Assembly (NCBI RefSeq): GCF_001590865.1
Contig: NZ_BBUY01000006.1
Span: 298,379-352,099 of the forward strand
DNA: 53,721 nucleotides
Reading direction: 5' to 3'
Source of the DNA: Streptomyces sp. NBRC 110611
GTDB taxonomy: Bacteria; Actinomycetota; Actinomycetes; Streptomycetales; Streptomycetaceae
Shown in pieces: positions 44,077-53,721 of this stretch. Position 1 is the first letter of the stretch; every line of letters starts with the position of its first letter. The notes under the pieces are model-generated. The model ran no database searches. It was not told the DNA's origin and saw only the letters and a list, made by a program, of their open reading frames with translations. Position numbers and translations under genes: made by a program.

Positions 44077-44538
44077 TCAGCCCCCGGCGTACAGCTCGAA
44101 CCAGAGCGCGGCGGACCGCGGCACGCCCGCGTACGGCGTGATGCCCCAGTCGTCCGCGAGCCGGCTGGTGAGCAGCAGCCCGTGATCCGCGTACGGCTGA
44201 CCGGCCGCCGGGGCGTACGGCCAGCAGCCCCGCACCGGAAGGCGGACCGGCGCCTCGTCGTACACGCTGATCCGCAGCCCGTGCCCGGCCGTCAGCAGCC
44301 TCAGCAGGATCTCCGCCGAGCGCGGGGTCCGCAGATGGGAGCTGGTGACCGCCTCCGAGGTCAGCAGCACCGCGGTGTCCACGAGCGGGGCGAGGTGCGT
44401 CCCGCGCAGCACCGCCCGGATGAAGTCGCGGGCGGCCTTCGGGGCGGTGGGCCTGCTCGGCGCCGCCAGCAGGAACGGGCGGGCGCCCGTCGCGACACGG
44501 ATGGCGGTCCGGGCGGCGGCTGCGGTGTGGGGGTGCAC
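44077..44538 (-). CDS. RsbW-like HATPase-domain regulator with degenerate ATP site
   Basis: A 153-residue protein with the layout of the many streptomycete anti-sigma-type ATP-binding proteins: DTAVLLTSEAVTSSHLRT stands where family members have SELVTNAVRH, VYDEAPVRLPV where they have the D-x-G-x-G box, and DHGLLLTSRLADDWGI where they have GRGLxLVxxLAxxWG. The Mg-binding asparagine of TNA is serine here and the G1 glycines are missing, so ATP binding or kinase activity is doubtful. GTG at 44538 has GGGAGGGAG upstream. No sigma factor gene is adjacent. Confidence 0.75.
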   Translation of the reverse strand: MHPHTAAAARTAIRVATGARPFLLAAPSRPTAPKAARDFIRAVLRGTHLAPLVDTAVLLTSEAVTSSHLRTPRSAEILLRLLTAGHGLRISVYDEAPVRLPVRGCWPYAPAAGQPYADHGLLLTSRLADDWGITPYAGVPRSAALWFELYAGG

Positions 44539-44798
44539 GGGTCTCCCTCCCCGAAGGGGCCTGCTCCTGGAGGCCGGCTGAGCGAGCGCCGGCGGTCACG
44601 TTTGCGTGAGGCGCCAGCCACCCCGTGTGGACGATCGGTGACACACCGTAAGGCACGTTCCCCGGCGCATGCCACCGCTTCTCCGCATCCCGCCCGCCCC
44701 GCCGCTCCCTTCCGTACCGGTCCGTCCCGGCCGTCTCCGCCGTCCTGGCCGGGCGAGGAGGGGCCGGCGGACGGGTGGTCCCCGGAAGGGCGGGTGAC

Positions 44799-44804
44799 TA
44801 GATT
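44799..44804 (+). promoter_or_regulatory. -10 element of the CYTH-CHAD gene; transcript probably leaderless
   Basis: TAGATT lies 6 bases before the ATG at 44811. The nearest GGAAGGG is about 20 bases away, too far for a ribosome site. Confidence 0.5.
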
Positions 44805-44810
44805 CGATGC

Positions 44811-46502
44811 ATGGCGGAGACCGTGCGCGAGATCGAGCGGAAGTACGAGGCCGACGACGGTATACGGCTGCCCGACCTGTCCGGTGTCGACCGGGTCGCG
44901 ACCGTGGCGGAGCAGGGCGTCGAGTGCCTGGACGCCCTCTACTACGACACCGCCGACCAGCGCCTCGCCGCCGACGGCATCACCCTGCGCCGCCGCACCG
45001 GCGGTACCGACGCGGGCTGGCACCTGAAGCTGCCGGTCGCCCCCGGTGTCCGGGACGAGGTGCGGGCTCCGCTGTCCGACGCGCCGCCCCCGGAGCTGAC
45101 CGCGCTCGTACGGTCCCGGGTGCTGGACCAGGACCTGGCCCCGGTCGTACGGCTGCGCACCCGCCGCACGCTCCGGGTGCTGCGGGACGCCGGGGGAGCG
45201 CCGCTCGCCGAGGTCGCGGAGGACGCGGTACGGGCCCGCCGGGTGGCCGAGGCGGCCGGGCCCGAAGGCCCCGAAGGCCCCGAAGAGGCCGAAGGGGCAG
45301 GGGAGGCCGCTGGTGAGGTGCGCTGGCGGGAGATCGAGGTGGAGCTGGTCGGTGAGGGCGCCGGAGCGGCTGTGGACGGCGGGGACGCCGGACTGCTCGA
45401 CGAGGTCGGCCGGGTCCTGACCGCCGCCGGCGCGCGCCCCGCCTCCGCCGCGTCGAAGCTGGCGCGGGCGCTGGCCGAGACCGGGACGGGGAAGCCCCGC
45501 GGCAAGAAGGAGTCCGGCGGCAAGAAAGAATCCGGCGGCAAGCAGGAATCCGGCAGCAGGAAAGAATCCGGCGGCAAGAAGGAGTCCGGTAAGAAGGAGC
45601 GCGCCGGTAAGGGCGAGCCCGCCGCCGGGGATGTCGTCCTGCGCTACGTCCGTGAACAGGTCCGCGCGATCACCGAACTCGATCCCGCGGTCCGCCGCGA
45701 CCTCCCCGACTCCGTGCACCAGATGCGGGTCGCCACCCGTCGGCTGCGCAGCGCCTTCCGCTCGTACGCGAAGATCCTCGACCGCACCGTCACCGACCCG
45801 ATCGGCGCCGAACTCAAATGGCTGGCGGCCGAGTTGGGCGTGGACCGGGATCGCGAGGTGCTCACCGAACGGCTCCAGGGCGCACTGTCCGAGGTACCCC
45901 GGACGCTACGGCTCGGCCCGGTCTCGGCCCGGCTGCGCATCTGGTCGCAGCGGCGCCGGGCCGGCTCGCGGGGCCGGCTGCTCGCCGTCCTGGACGGTGA
46001 CCGCCACCTCGCGCTCCTGAAGAGCCTGCGCGTCCTGCTGGAGGCGCCGCCGCTGCGCCCGGCCGCCGCCCGCCCGGCGCCCGGGGCGGTGGCCAGGGCC
46101 GTCCGGAAGGACTACCGGCGGCTGGCCGGCCGTATGGAGGCGGCCCTGGCCGCGCCCGCCGGGCGGGAGCGGGACGAGTTGCTGCACGGCGCCCGCAAGG
46201 CGGCCAAGCGGACGCGGTACGCGGCGGAGGCGGCCTGCCCGGTGCTGGGCCGCCCGGCGGAGAAGTTCGTCAAGCGCGTCAAGCGGGTGCAGCAGCTGCT
46301 GGGCGACCACCAGGACAGCGTGGTGGCCCGCGGCGCCCTGCGCGAGCTGGCCACCCAGGCCCGGCGGGCCGGTGAGAGCGGTTTCACCTTCGGGCTGCTG
46401 TACGGCCGCGAGGAGGCCCTGGCCGCCGACCGGGAGCGTGAGCTGCCGAAGGTGTGGAAGAAGGCCTCGCGGCCCGGCCTGCCGGCCCGGCTCGGGGCGT
46501 GA
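44811..46502 (+). CDS. CYTH-CHAD domain protein
   Basis: A 563-residue protein. The CYTH domain (about 1-220) begins with the ExExK signature EIERK (7-11) and binds triphosphates with metal ions; it is interrupted by an acidic GPEGPEGPEE insert near 155. A lysine/serine/glycine linker made of five KKESGG-like units spans about 231-263. The CHAD domain (about 275-555) has paired helices with conserved histidines and basic residues (DSVHQMRVATRRLRSAFRSY, LHGARKAAKRTRYAAEA, LGDHQDSVV), which bind polyphosphate. A role in phosphate or polyphosphate handling is inferred. Confidence 0.93.
   Translation: MAETVREIERKYEADDGIRLPDLSGVDRVATVAEQGVECLDALYYDTADQRLAADGITLRRRTGGTDAGWHLKLPVAPGVRDEVRAPLSDAPPPELTALVRSRVLDQDLAPVVRLRTRRTLRVLRDAGGAPLAEVAEDAVRARRVAEAAGPEGPEGPEEAEGAGEAAGEVRWREIEVELVGEGAGAAVDGGDAGLLDEVGRVLTAAGARPASAASKLARALAETGTGKPRGKKESGGKKESGGKQESGSRKESGGKKESGKKERAGKGEPAAGDVVLRYVREQVRAITELDPAVRRDLPDSVHQMRVATRRLRSAFRSYAKILDRTVTDPIGAELKWLAAELGVDRDREVLTERLQGALSEVPRTLRLGPVSARLRIWSQRRRAGSRGRLLAVLDGDRHLALLKSLRVLLEAPPLRPAAARPAPGAVARAVRKDYRRLAGRMEAALAAPAGRERDELLHGARKAAKRTRYAAEAACPVLGRPAEKFVKRVKRVQQLLGDHQDSVVARGALRELATQARRAGESGFTFGLLYGREEALAADRERELPKVWKKASRPGLPARLGA
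45501..45599 (+). repeat. Five tandem 18-bp coding repeats in the CYTH-CHAD linker
   Basis: Units start at 45501, 45519, 45537, 45555 and 45573 with a half unit at 45591. They encode (G/S)(K/R)(K/Q)ESG. The changes are mostly single-base (GAG/GAA, AAG/AAA), so slippage expansion is likely. Confidence 0.8.
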
Positions 46503-46620
46503 CGACGGCGGCGGCCGTCGCCGTGCGAGGGGTGGCCGCGGGCACGTTACGCTTGAGGGTCACCCGCCCCCAGTCTTCGGCCGGGGGTGCCCCCTGTCAG
46601 CTCACGAAGGTTACGCCGCC

Positions 46621-48543
<1,923 letters not shown>

Positions 48544-48563
48544 CGTAGAGTCGCGCTGCGATG

Positions 48564-48773
48564 ACGCTCCCCGCCGGCGCGGGGTGATCCGTCGCCTCCG
48601 GTACCCGGCGGCGACGGTGCGCAGCCCCGCCGGGAACTTGAGGGGTGCGGGGCACGTACTCTAGGTAAGACGTCCGGACGCGACGTGTCCCCGCACCGGC
48701 GGGGATGATCCGGACTGGGCGACGCCGGGTGGGCGTCAACCGGAGCGGTCCCCGCGTATGCGGGGGTGGCGTC
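48564..48773. CRISPR. Degenerate type I-E CRISPR mini-array, no cas genes nearby
   Basis: Repeat-like units at 48564-48591 (one base deleted), about 48620-48648 (badly decayed), 48684-48712 and 48745-48773. The best units carry TCCCCGC, four bases, GCGGGG, then ATGATCCG or a variant, the pattern of I-E repeats (E. coli has TTCCCCGC-GCCA-GCGGGGATAAACCG). Units three and four are exactly 61 bases apart with a 32-base spacer (48713-48744), the standard I-E period. The next period position (48806) is the following gene's leader and shows no repeat. Confidence 0.65.
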
Positions 48774-48823
48774 CGGTGGCGCGCCCGCACACCGACGCGC
48801 CCTCACACCAAGGAGAAGTAACA

Positions 48824-49666
48824 CTGGGCAAGCGACAGCCCGAAGGCCCGCCGCCCGCATCGGCGGTGCAGCGCATCCGACTGCGTTACACCAAGCGCGG
48901 CCGCCTCCGGTTCACCAGCCACCGCGACTTCCAGCGCGCTTTCGAGCGGGCGCTGCGCCGCGCCGAGGTCCCCATGGCCTATTCGGCGGGCTTCACCCCG
49001 CACCCCAAGGTGTCGTACGCCAACGCCGCCCCGACCGGTACGGGGAGTGAGGCCGAGTATCTGGAGATCCAGCTCACCGAGCGGCGTGACCCCGACATAC
49101 TGCGCAAACTGCTTGACGCCTCGCTGCCGGCCGGACTCGATGTGATCGACTCCGTCGAGGCACACACCAGCGGGCTGGCCGACCGGCTGCAGGCCTCGGT
49201 GTGGGAGATCCGGCTCGACGGGGTGCCGGCCGAAGCGGCCGAGTGCGCCGTCGAGGCGTTCCTCGCCGCCGAAGAAGTGCTGGTCGAGCGCCGTACGAAG
49301 AACGGTATGCGGACCTTCGACGCGCGGGCCGCAGTGGCGCGTCTGGAGGCCGCCGGTCGTGAGGGCGATAGGCCCGACGGCGATGCCTGTGCGATACTGC
49401 GGCTGGTTGTTCGGCATGTGACACCCGCCGTTCGACCCGACGACGTCCTGTCCGGCCTCCGAGCTACGGCCGACCTGGCGCCGCCGGTTCCCGCTGCGGT
49501 GACCAGGCTGGCGCAGGGGCTGCTCGATGAGGAGACCGGCGCGGTGACCGACCCGCTCACGCCCGACCGCGACGCTGCCACGGCCGCCACATCCACGGCC
49601 GCCGGGCCGAGTGCCGCGAAGGCGCCGAGTGGGCCCTCCCCGGCAGCCGGGGAAGGCACTGCGTAG
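48824..49666 (+). CDS. DUF2344 (TIGR03936) protein, apparent CTG start
   Basis: A 280-residue protein beginning LGKRQPEGPPP with the family core QRIRLRYTKRGRLRFTSHRD, RAFERALRRAEVPMAYSAGF, TPHPKVSYANAAPTGTGSEA. It partners the radical SAM gene upstream. AAGGAG at 48810-48815 sits 8 bases before CTG 48824, and no ATG, GTG or TTG lies at that spacing. The only upstream ATG (48758) is inside a CRISPR-like repeat, and the next in-frame GTG (48866) has no ribosome site. The alanine/proline-rich C terminus is not part of the family core. Confidence 0.85.
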   Translation: MGKRQPEGPPPASAVQRIRLRYTKRGRLRFTSHRDFQRAFERALRRAEVPMAYSAGFTPHPKVSYANAAPTGTGSEAEYLEIQLTERRDPDILRKLLDASLPAGLDVIDSVEAHTSGLADRLQASVWEIRLDGVPAEAAECAVEAFLAAEEVLVERRTKNGMRTFDARAAVARLEAAGREGDRPDGDACAILRLVVRHVTPAVRPDDVLSGLRATADLAPPVPAAVTRLAQGLLDEETGAVTDPLTPDRDAATAATSTAAGPSAAKAPSGPSPAAGEGTA

Positions 49667-49739
49667 GACCGCCGTCGTCGCGTCACCGGTAAACCAGGGC
49701 CCCGCCCCGGTCCGGCGGACGCACTGACCAGGAGACTTT

Positions 49740-49768
49740 CGCCGGTCCCCGCCCTACGGGGCCCGGCG
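49740..49768 (+). other. Hairpin in the rne leader region
   Basis: CGCCGG/CCGGCG with an inner CCCC/GGGG stem, about 120 bases before the rne ATG. It could be a weak terminator of the DUF2344 gene or a leader structure; RNase E genes elsewhere autoregulate through their leaders. Confidence 0.35.
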
Positions 49769-49887
49769 AGCGAGACGACAGCTCCCGTGCGGCGCCCACG
49801 CCCCGGACAGCGGGCCCGCGCTCATCACGCGGACCGCCGGCCGGAATCAGGCGCGGCGCCCGGGAGCGTGACGGGAGAACCGCCCGC

Positions 49888-52800
49888 ATGCTCGAGCCCA
49901 TTGAGCCCATCGAATCCACGCCGTCCGCGGACCGTGGGGTCGAGGACAACCACTCACCCAGCGACACCCTGCCGCCGCGCCGTCGGCGCCGTGCGGCGTC
50001 CCGGCCGGCCGGTCCGCCGGTGGCCGGAGGCGCCGCCGAGACGTCCGTGATCAGCACGGACGCCGCCGCCGACCCGGCCCCGGCCGCCGACCCGGCTCCC
50101 GGGGAGCCCGCTTCCGCCACGGCGGACGAGGCAGCACCTGCCGCCGAGGCGGCGAAGCCCGCCCGTACCCGCCGCCGCGCCACCCGTAAGGCCACCGCAC
50201 CGGCCGGATCCCCGCAGGGAGCCGGGACGGCCGCGGAGGAGCCCGCCGAGGCTCCGGCCGCCGTGGAGGCCCCCGCTGCCGCAACGCCCGCCGAGGCGCC
50301 GCAGGCCGAGGAGGCCGCGCCGCGTCGTACCCGCCGTCGTGCCACCCGTAAGGTGACCGCGCCCGCCGGTGCCCCGCAGGCCGAGGCCGAGGCCGTCGCG
50401 GAGCCGGCCGTCGCCGAGACGCCCGCGCCGGTGGCCGAGGAGGCCGCTGCCGAGGCGGCGAAGCCGGCCCGTGCCCGCCGTCGTGCGACCCGTAAGGTGA
50501 CCGCGCCCGCCGGTGCCCCGCAGGTGAGCGCCGCCGAGGAGGCCGCGCCCGCGACGGTCGAGAGCGCCGTTCCGGCCGCCCCGGCCGCCGAGGAGGCGCC
50601 CGCCGAGGAGGCAGCACCCACCGCCGAGGCGGCGAAGCCCGCCCGTGCCCGCCGTCGTGCGACCCGTAAGGCCACCGCCCCCGCCGGCTCGCCTCAGGCG
50701 ACCGAGGAGGCCGCCGCCCCCGCGGAGGCCGCAGAGGCCGAGGAGCCGGAAGCGGCCGCGGTGACCGAGGAGGCCGAGACCGCGCCGGCGCGTGGCCGCC
50801 GGACGCGCCGCCGTGCCGTGCGCCCCGCCGCGTCGGCGGCCGAGCCGGCCGCCGAGACGCCGCGCGCCGAGGCCACCCGCGCGGAGGAGGAGCCGGCCAA
50901 GGAGGCGCCGGTACGCGGCCGCCGCCGGGCGCAGCGTCCGCCGACCGCCGTCTTCCAGGCGCCGGTGTTCGCCGAGCCGATGTTCCAGACCCCGGAGACC
51001 GCGGCTGCCGCGGCCGCCGCGGCCCGCCAGGAAGAGGCCGCTGCCGAGGCCCCCGCGGCCGAGGAGCAGCCCGCCGCCGGTACCCGCCGTCGCCGCCGTC
51101 GTGGCGCGCCGGCCGAGGCCGAGCAGGCGCCCGCGCCCGCGGCCGTGGCCGAGGAGCCGGCGGCCGCGGAGGCGGCCGAGCCGGAGACCGAGCCGGCCGA
51201 GGCCGGTCACGGCGAGGACGAGTTCGCCGAGCGCCCCTCGCGCCGCCGGCGCCGTGGTGGCCGTCGCCGCCGCCGTGGTGAGGCCGCCGAGGAGCAGCTC
51301 GCCGAGGAGGCCCCCGCGACCGAGGAGGAGGCCGCCGGCGCGGAGGCCGGGCCCGAGGCGGGCGAGGAGCGCGCCGCCGAGGAGCCGGCCGAGGCCGAGG
51401 AGCCGCAGTCGGCCGCCGGTAGCAGCAGCAGCCGTCGCCGCCGCCGTCGCCGTCGCCGCGCGGGCGAGCCCGCCGAGGCGATGGGCGAGGCGGGCACCGA
51501 CGAGCCGGAGCGCACGGTCGTCAAGATCCGCGAGCCCCGGAAGAAGGAAGAGCCGACGGACGAGGTGCAGTCGATCAAGGGGTCGACGCGCCTGGAGGCC
51601 AAGAAGCAGCGCCGCCGTGAGGGCCGTGAGCAGGGCCGCCGCCGGGTGCCGATCATCACCGAGGCGGAGTTCCTGGCCCGCCGTGAGGCCGTCGAGCGGG
51701 TGATGGTCGTCCGCCAGAGCGGCGAGCGCACCCAGATCGGCGTCCTCGAGGACAACGTGCTCGTGGAGCACTTCGTCAACAAGGAGCAGGCGACCTCGTA
51801 CGTCGGCAATGTCTACCTCGGCAAGGTGCAGAACGTCCTGCCGTCGATGGAGGCCGCCTTCGTCGACATCGGCAAGGGCCGCAACGCCGTGCTGTACGCC
51901 GGCGAGGTCAACTTCGAGGCGCTGGGCATGGCCAACGGCCCGCGCCGGATCGAGACCGCGCTGAAGTCCGGCCAGTCGGTGCTGGTGCAGGTCACCAAGG
52001 ACCCGATCGGCCACAAGGGCGCCCGGCTGACCAGCCAGGTCTCGCTGCCCGGGCGCTACCTGGTCTACGTGCCCGAGGGCTCGATGACCGGTATCAGCCG
52101 CAAGCTCCCGGACACCGAGCGGGCGCGCCTCAAGCAGATCCTCAAGAAGATCGTCCCCGAGGACGCGGGCGTCATCGTCCGTACGGCCGCGGAGGGCGCG
52201 AGCGAGGAGGAGCTGGCGCGCGACGTCCAGCGGCTGCAGGCGCAGTGGGAGGAGATCCAGAAGAAGGCGAAGGCCGCTTCCACGAGCTCCCCGTCGCTGC
52301 TCTACGGCGAGCCGGACATGACCGTCCGGGTCGTCCGTGACATCTTCAACGAGGACTTCTCCAAGGTCATCGTCAGCGGTGACGACGCCTGGCAGACCGT
52401 TCACGGCTATGTCTCGCACGTCGCCCCGGACCTCGCCGACCGGCTGCAGAAGTGGACGTCGGAGGTCGACGTCTTCGCGACGTACCGCATCGACGAGCAG
52501 CTGATGAAGGCGCTGGACCGCAAGGTCTGGCTGCCCAGCGGCGGCTCGCTGGTGATCGACCGGACCGAGGCGATGGTCGTGGTCGACGTCAACACCGGCA
52601 AGTTCACCGGTCAGGGCGGCAACCTCGAGGAGACGGTCACCAGGAACAACCTGGAGGCGGCCGAGGAGATCGTGCGCCAGCTGCGGCTGCGCGACCTCGG
52701 CGGCATCATCGTGATCGACTTCATCGACATGGTCCTGGAGTCCAACCGGGACCTGGTGCTGCGGCGGCTGCTGGAGTGCCTGGGCCGGGACCGTACGAAG

Positions 52801-53721
52801 CACCAGGTGGCCGAGGTCACCTCGCTCGGCCTGGTCCAGATGACCCGTAAGCGGGTCGGCCAGGGGCTGCTGGAGTCGTTCTCCGAGTCGTGTGTGCACT
52901 GCAACGGCCGGGGCGTCATCGTCCACATGGACCAGCCGACGGCGGCCGGCGGTGGCGGCAAGCGCAAGAAGAAGGGCAAGGCGACGCCGGCCGAGCCGCA
53001 GGTCCACGAGGTGGAGGCGGCGGCCGAGCCGCTGCCGGACGGTGCCGGACCCGAGCTGGAGCCCGCCCCGGTGACCGAGGCCGAGCTGCAGCCCGCGGTG
53101 GCCGAGGCCGACGAGTGGTTCAGCAGCCCGGCGGAGGCCGAAGCGGCCGCCGGACGGAGCCGGAGCCGCCGCCGGGTGAGCCGGAAGGTGTCCGCTCCGG
53201 CGGGCGCCCCGAAGGCCGCCGCGGAGCCGGCCGAGATCGTGGTGCCGGCCGAGCCGGCGCCGGCCCCCGAGGCGGAGGCCGTGGAGGCCGTGGAACCCGC
53301 GGAGGCCGTGGCGCCCGAGCAGGTCGCGGAGCCGCTCGCCGAGGCCCCGGCCGCGGAGCCCGCACCGGCCCGTACGCGGCGCCGGGTGACCCGCAGGGTG
53401 TCCGCTCCGGCGGGCTCGCCGGATGCCGCGGAGTCAGCGGCCACGGTGGTCATCGCGGCTGCGGCCGAGCCGGAGAAGCCGGCCGAGCCGGTCGCCGAGG
53501 TCGCCGAGCCCGCCACGGGCGCCGAGGCACCCGAGGCGGCTGAGGCCCCCGAGGCCGTCGAGCCGGAGGCCGAGCCCGCGGCCAAGAAGACCGCGAAGAA
53601 GGCGGCGGCGAAGAAGACCACGGCCAAGAAGGCGGCGGCGAAGAAGACCACCACCGCCAAGAAGACCGCGGCGAAGAAGACCACGGCCAAGAAGGCGGCG
53701 GCGAAGAAGACCACCACCGCC
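49888..53721 (+). CDS. rne: Ribonuclease E/G (3' end cut by the window edge)
   Basis: Endoribonuclease that starts mRNA decay and rRNA maturation. 1278 codons are visible with no stop. Residues 1 to about 590 are a disordered Ala/Glu/Pro/Arg-rich region. The core has the S1 domain (about 635-720, VYLGKVQNVLPSMEAAFVDI), catalytic D900 (VVVDVNTGK) and D944 (IIVIDFIDM), and the zinc-link C1002-V-H-C1005. A second disordered region follows, ending in lysine/alanine/threonine repeats (KKTAAKKTT type). A motif of about 18 residues, RRRATRKxTAPAGxPQ, occurs four times before and two times after the core. ATG at 49888 has GGGAGA upstream. Confidence 0.96.
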   Translation, partial: MLEPIEPIESTPSADRGVEDNHSPSDTLPPRRRRRAASRPAGPPVAGGAAETSVISTDAAADPAPAADPAPGEPASATADEAAPAAEAAKPARTRRRATRKATAPAGSPQGAGTAAEEPAEAPAAVEAPAAATPAEAPQAEEAAPRRTRRRATRKVTAPAGAPQAEAEAVAEPAVAETPAPVAEEAAAEAAKPARARRRATRKVTAPAGAPQVSAAEEAAPATVESAVPAAPAAEEAPAEEAAPTAEAAKPARARRRATRKATAPAGSPQATEEAAAPAEAAEAEEPEAAAVTEEAETAPARGRRTRRRAVRPAASAAEPAAETPRAEATRAEEEPAKEAPVRGRRRAQRPPTAVFQAPVFAEPMFQTPETAAAAAAAARQEEAAAEAPAAEEQPAAGTRRRRRRGAPAEAEQAPAPAAVAEEPAAAEAAEPETEPAEAGHGEDEFAERPSRRRRRGGRRRRRGEAAEEQLAEEAPATEEEAAGAEAGPEAGEERAAEEPAEAEEPQSAAGSSSSRRRRRRRRRAGEPAEAMGEAGTDEPERTVVKIREPRKKEEPTDEVQSIKGSTRLEAKKQRRREGREQGRRRVPIITEAEFLARREAVERVMVVRQSGERTQIGVLEDNVLVEHFVNKEQATSYVGNVYLGKVQNVLPSMEAAFVDIGKGRNAVLYAGEVNFEALGMANGPRRIETALKSGQSVLVQVTKDPIGHKGARLTSQVSLPGRYLVYVPEGSMTGISRKLPDTERARLKQILKKIVPEDAGVIVRTAAEGASEEELARDVQRLQAQWEEIQKKAKAASTSSPSLLYGEPDMTVRVVRDIFNEDFSKVIVSGDDAWQTVHGYVSHVAPDLADRLQKWTSEVDVFATYRIDEQLMKALDRKVWLPSGGSLVIDRTEAMVVVDVNTGKFTGQGGNLEETVTRNNLEAAEEIVRQLRLRDLGGIIVIDFIDMVLESNRDLVLRRLLECLGRDRTKHQVAEVTSLGLVQMTRKRVGQGLLESFSESCVHCNGRGVIVHMDQPTAAGGGGKRKKKGKATPAEPQVHEVEAAAEPLPDGAGPELEPAPVTEAELQPAVAEADEWFSSPAEAEAAAGRSRSRRRVSRKVSAPAGAPKAAAEPAEIVVPAEPAPAPEAEAVEAVEPAEAVAPEQVAEPLAEAPAAEPAPARTRRRVTRRVSAPAGSPDAAESAATVVIAAAAEPEKPAEPVAEVAEPATGAEAPEAAEAPEAVEPEAEPAAKKTAKKAAAKKTTAKKAAAKKTTTAKKTAAKKTTAKKAAAKKTTTA
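53581..53721 (+). repeat. Lysine/alanine/threonine coding repeats at the 3' visible end of rne
   Basis: The codons give KKTAKKAAAKKTTAKKAAAK and so on to the window edge, in nearly identical tandem copies of KKAAAKKTT. The stretch looks like a histone H1-type tail and should bind RNA or DNA. Confidence 0.85.

Noticed and set aside
44539..44810. Search for phased repeats or a riboswitch before the CYTH-CHAD gene
   Set aside because: Nothing convincing apart from the TAGATT -10; no repeat period or aptamer-like fold seen.
49954..53007. Minus-strand frame of 1017 codons opposite rne
   Set aside because: Gly/Leu/Arg shadow of the Ala/Glu-rich rne coding strand.

Overview
The window is chromosomal DNA from a streptomycete (Streptomyces or a close relative such as Kitasatospora). 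GC content is very high, GTG starts are common, and the gene order is recognisably that of the S. coelicolor core-chromosome stretch from the RNase E gene to the aminopeptidase N gene (from memory, roughly SCO2599 to SCO2643, shown here in the opposite orientation). No rRNA, insertion sequence, prophage or biosynthetic cluster was seen.

Layout. 1-12 kb: a LysR regulator, allantoicase, two paralogous M1 aminopeptidases N, a broken DUF1203 gene, asd, an AbiEi/DUF559-like protein, a mycothiol-dependent nitroreductase-like DsbA protein, and the iron superoxide dismutase sodF. sodF has a Nur box upstream and a 3'UTR that looks like the regulatory small RNA s-SodF. 12-18 kb: three APC amino-acid permeases, with a lone biotin transporter bioY between the second and third. 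18-23 kb: rpiB, a Nei-type DNA glycosylase, an RsbU-type PP2C phosphatase, a membrane acyltransferase, a 64-residue membrane protein, and tRNA-Gly(TCC) and tRNA-Pro(TGG). 23-28 kb: the protein quality-control cluster tig-clpP1-clpP2-clpX, with a ClgR-like box before clpP1. 28-37 kb: a PQGY-rich membrane protein, valS, a GT87-like membrane protein, a PbpA-like penicillin-binding protein, folC-DUF4233 and ndk. 37-44 kb: the spore-wall and cell-shape operon mreB, mreC-mreD-mrdA-rodA. 44-53.7 kb: a degenerate HATPase, a CYTH-CHAD protein, the pair of radical SAM (TIGR03960) and DUF2344 (TIGR03936) genes, and rne/rng, which runs off the right edge.

How the genes work together. MreBCD, the class B PBP2 and the SEDS protein RodA form one peptidoglycan-synthesis complex; the last three genes overlap by GTGA and are probably translationally coupled. 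Trigger factor folds nascent chains, and ClpX with ClpP1P2 destroys the failures. SodF removes superoxide when nickel is scarce.

Most unusual observations: (i) a decayed type I-E CRISPR mini-array between the radical SAM and DUF2344 genes, with one exact 61-bp repeat period; (ii) an apparent CTG start codon for the DUF2344 gene just after it; (iii) a candidate s-SodF small RNA; (iv) four short intergenic tandem arrays with an 11-bp or about 22-bp period, which looks like helically phased operators; (v) a six-copy linear motif on both sides of the RNase E catalytic core; (vi) a DsbA-family enzyme with CPWA instead of CPWC. All calls come from reading the sequence; no database search was run.
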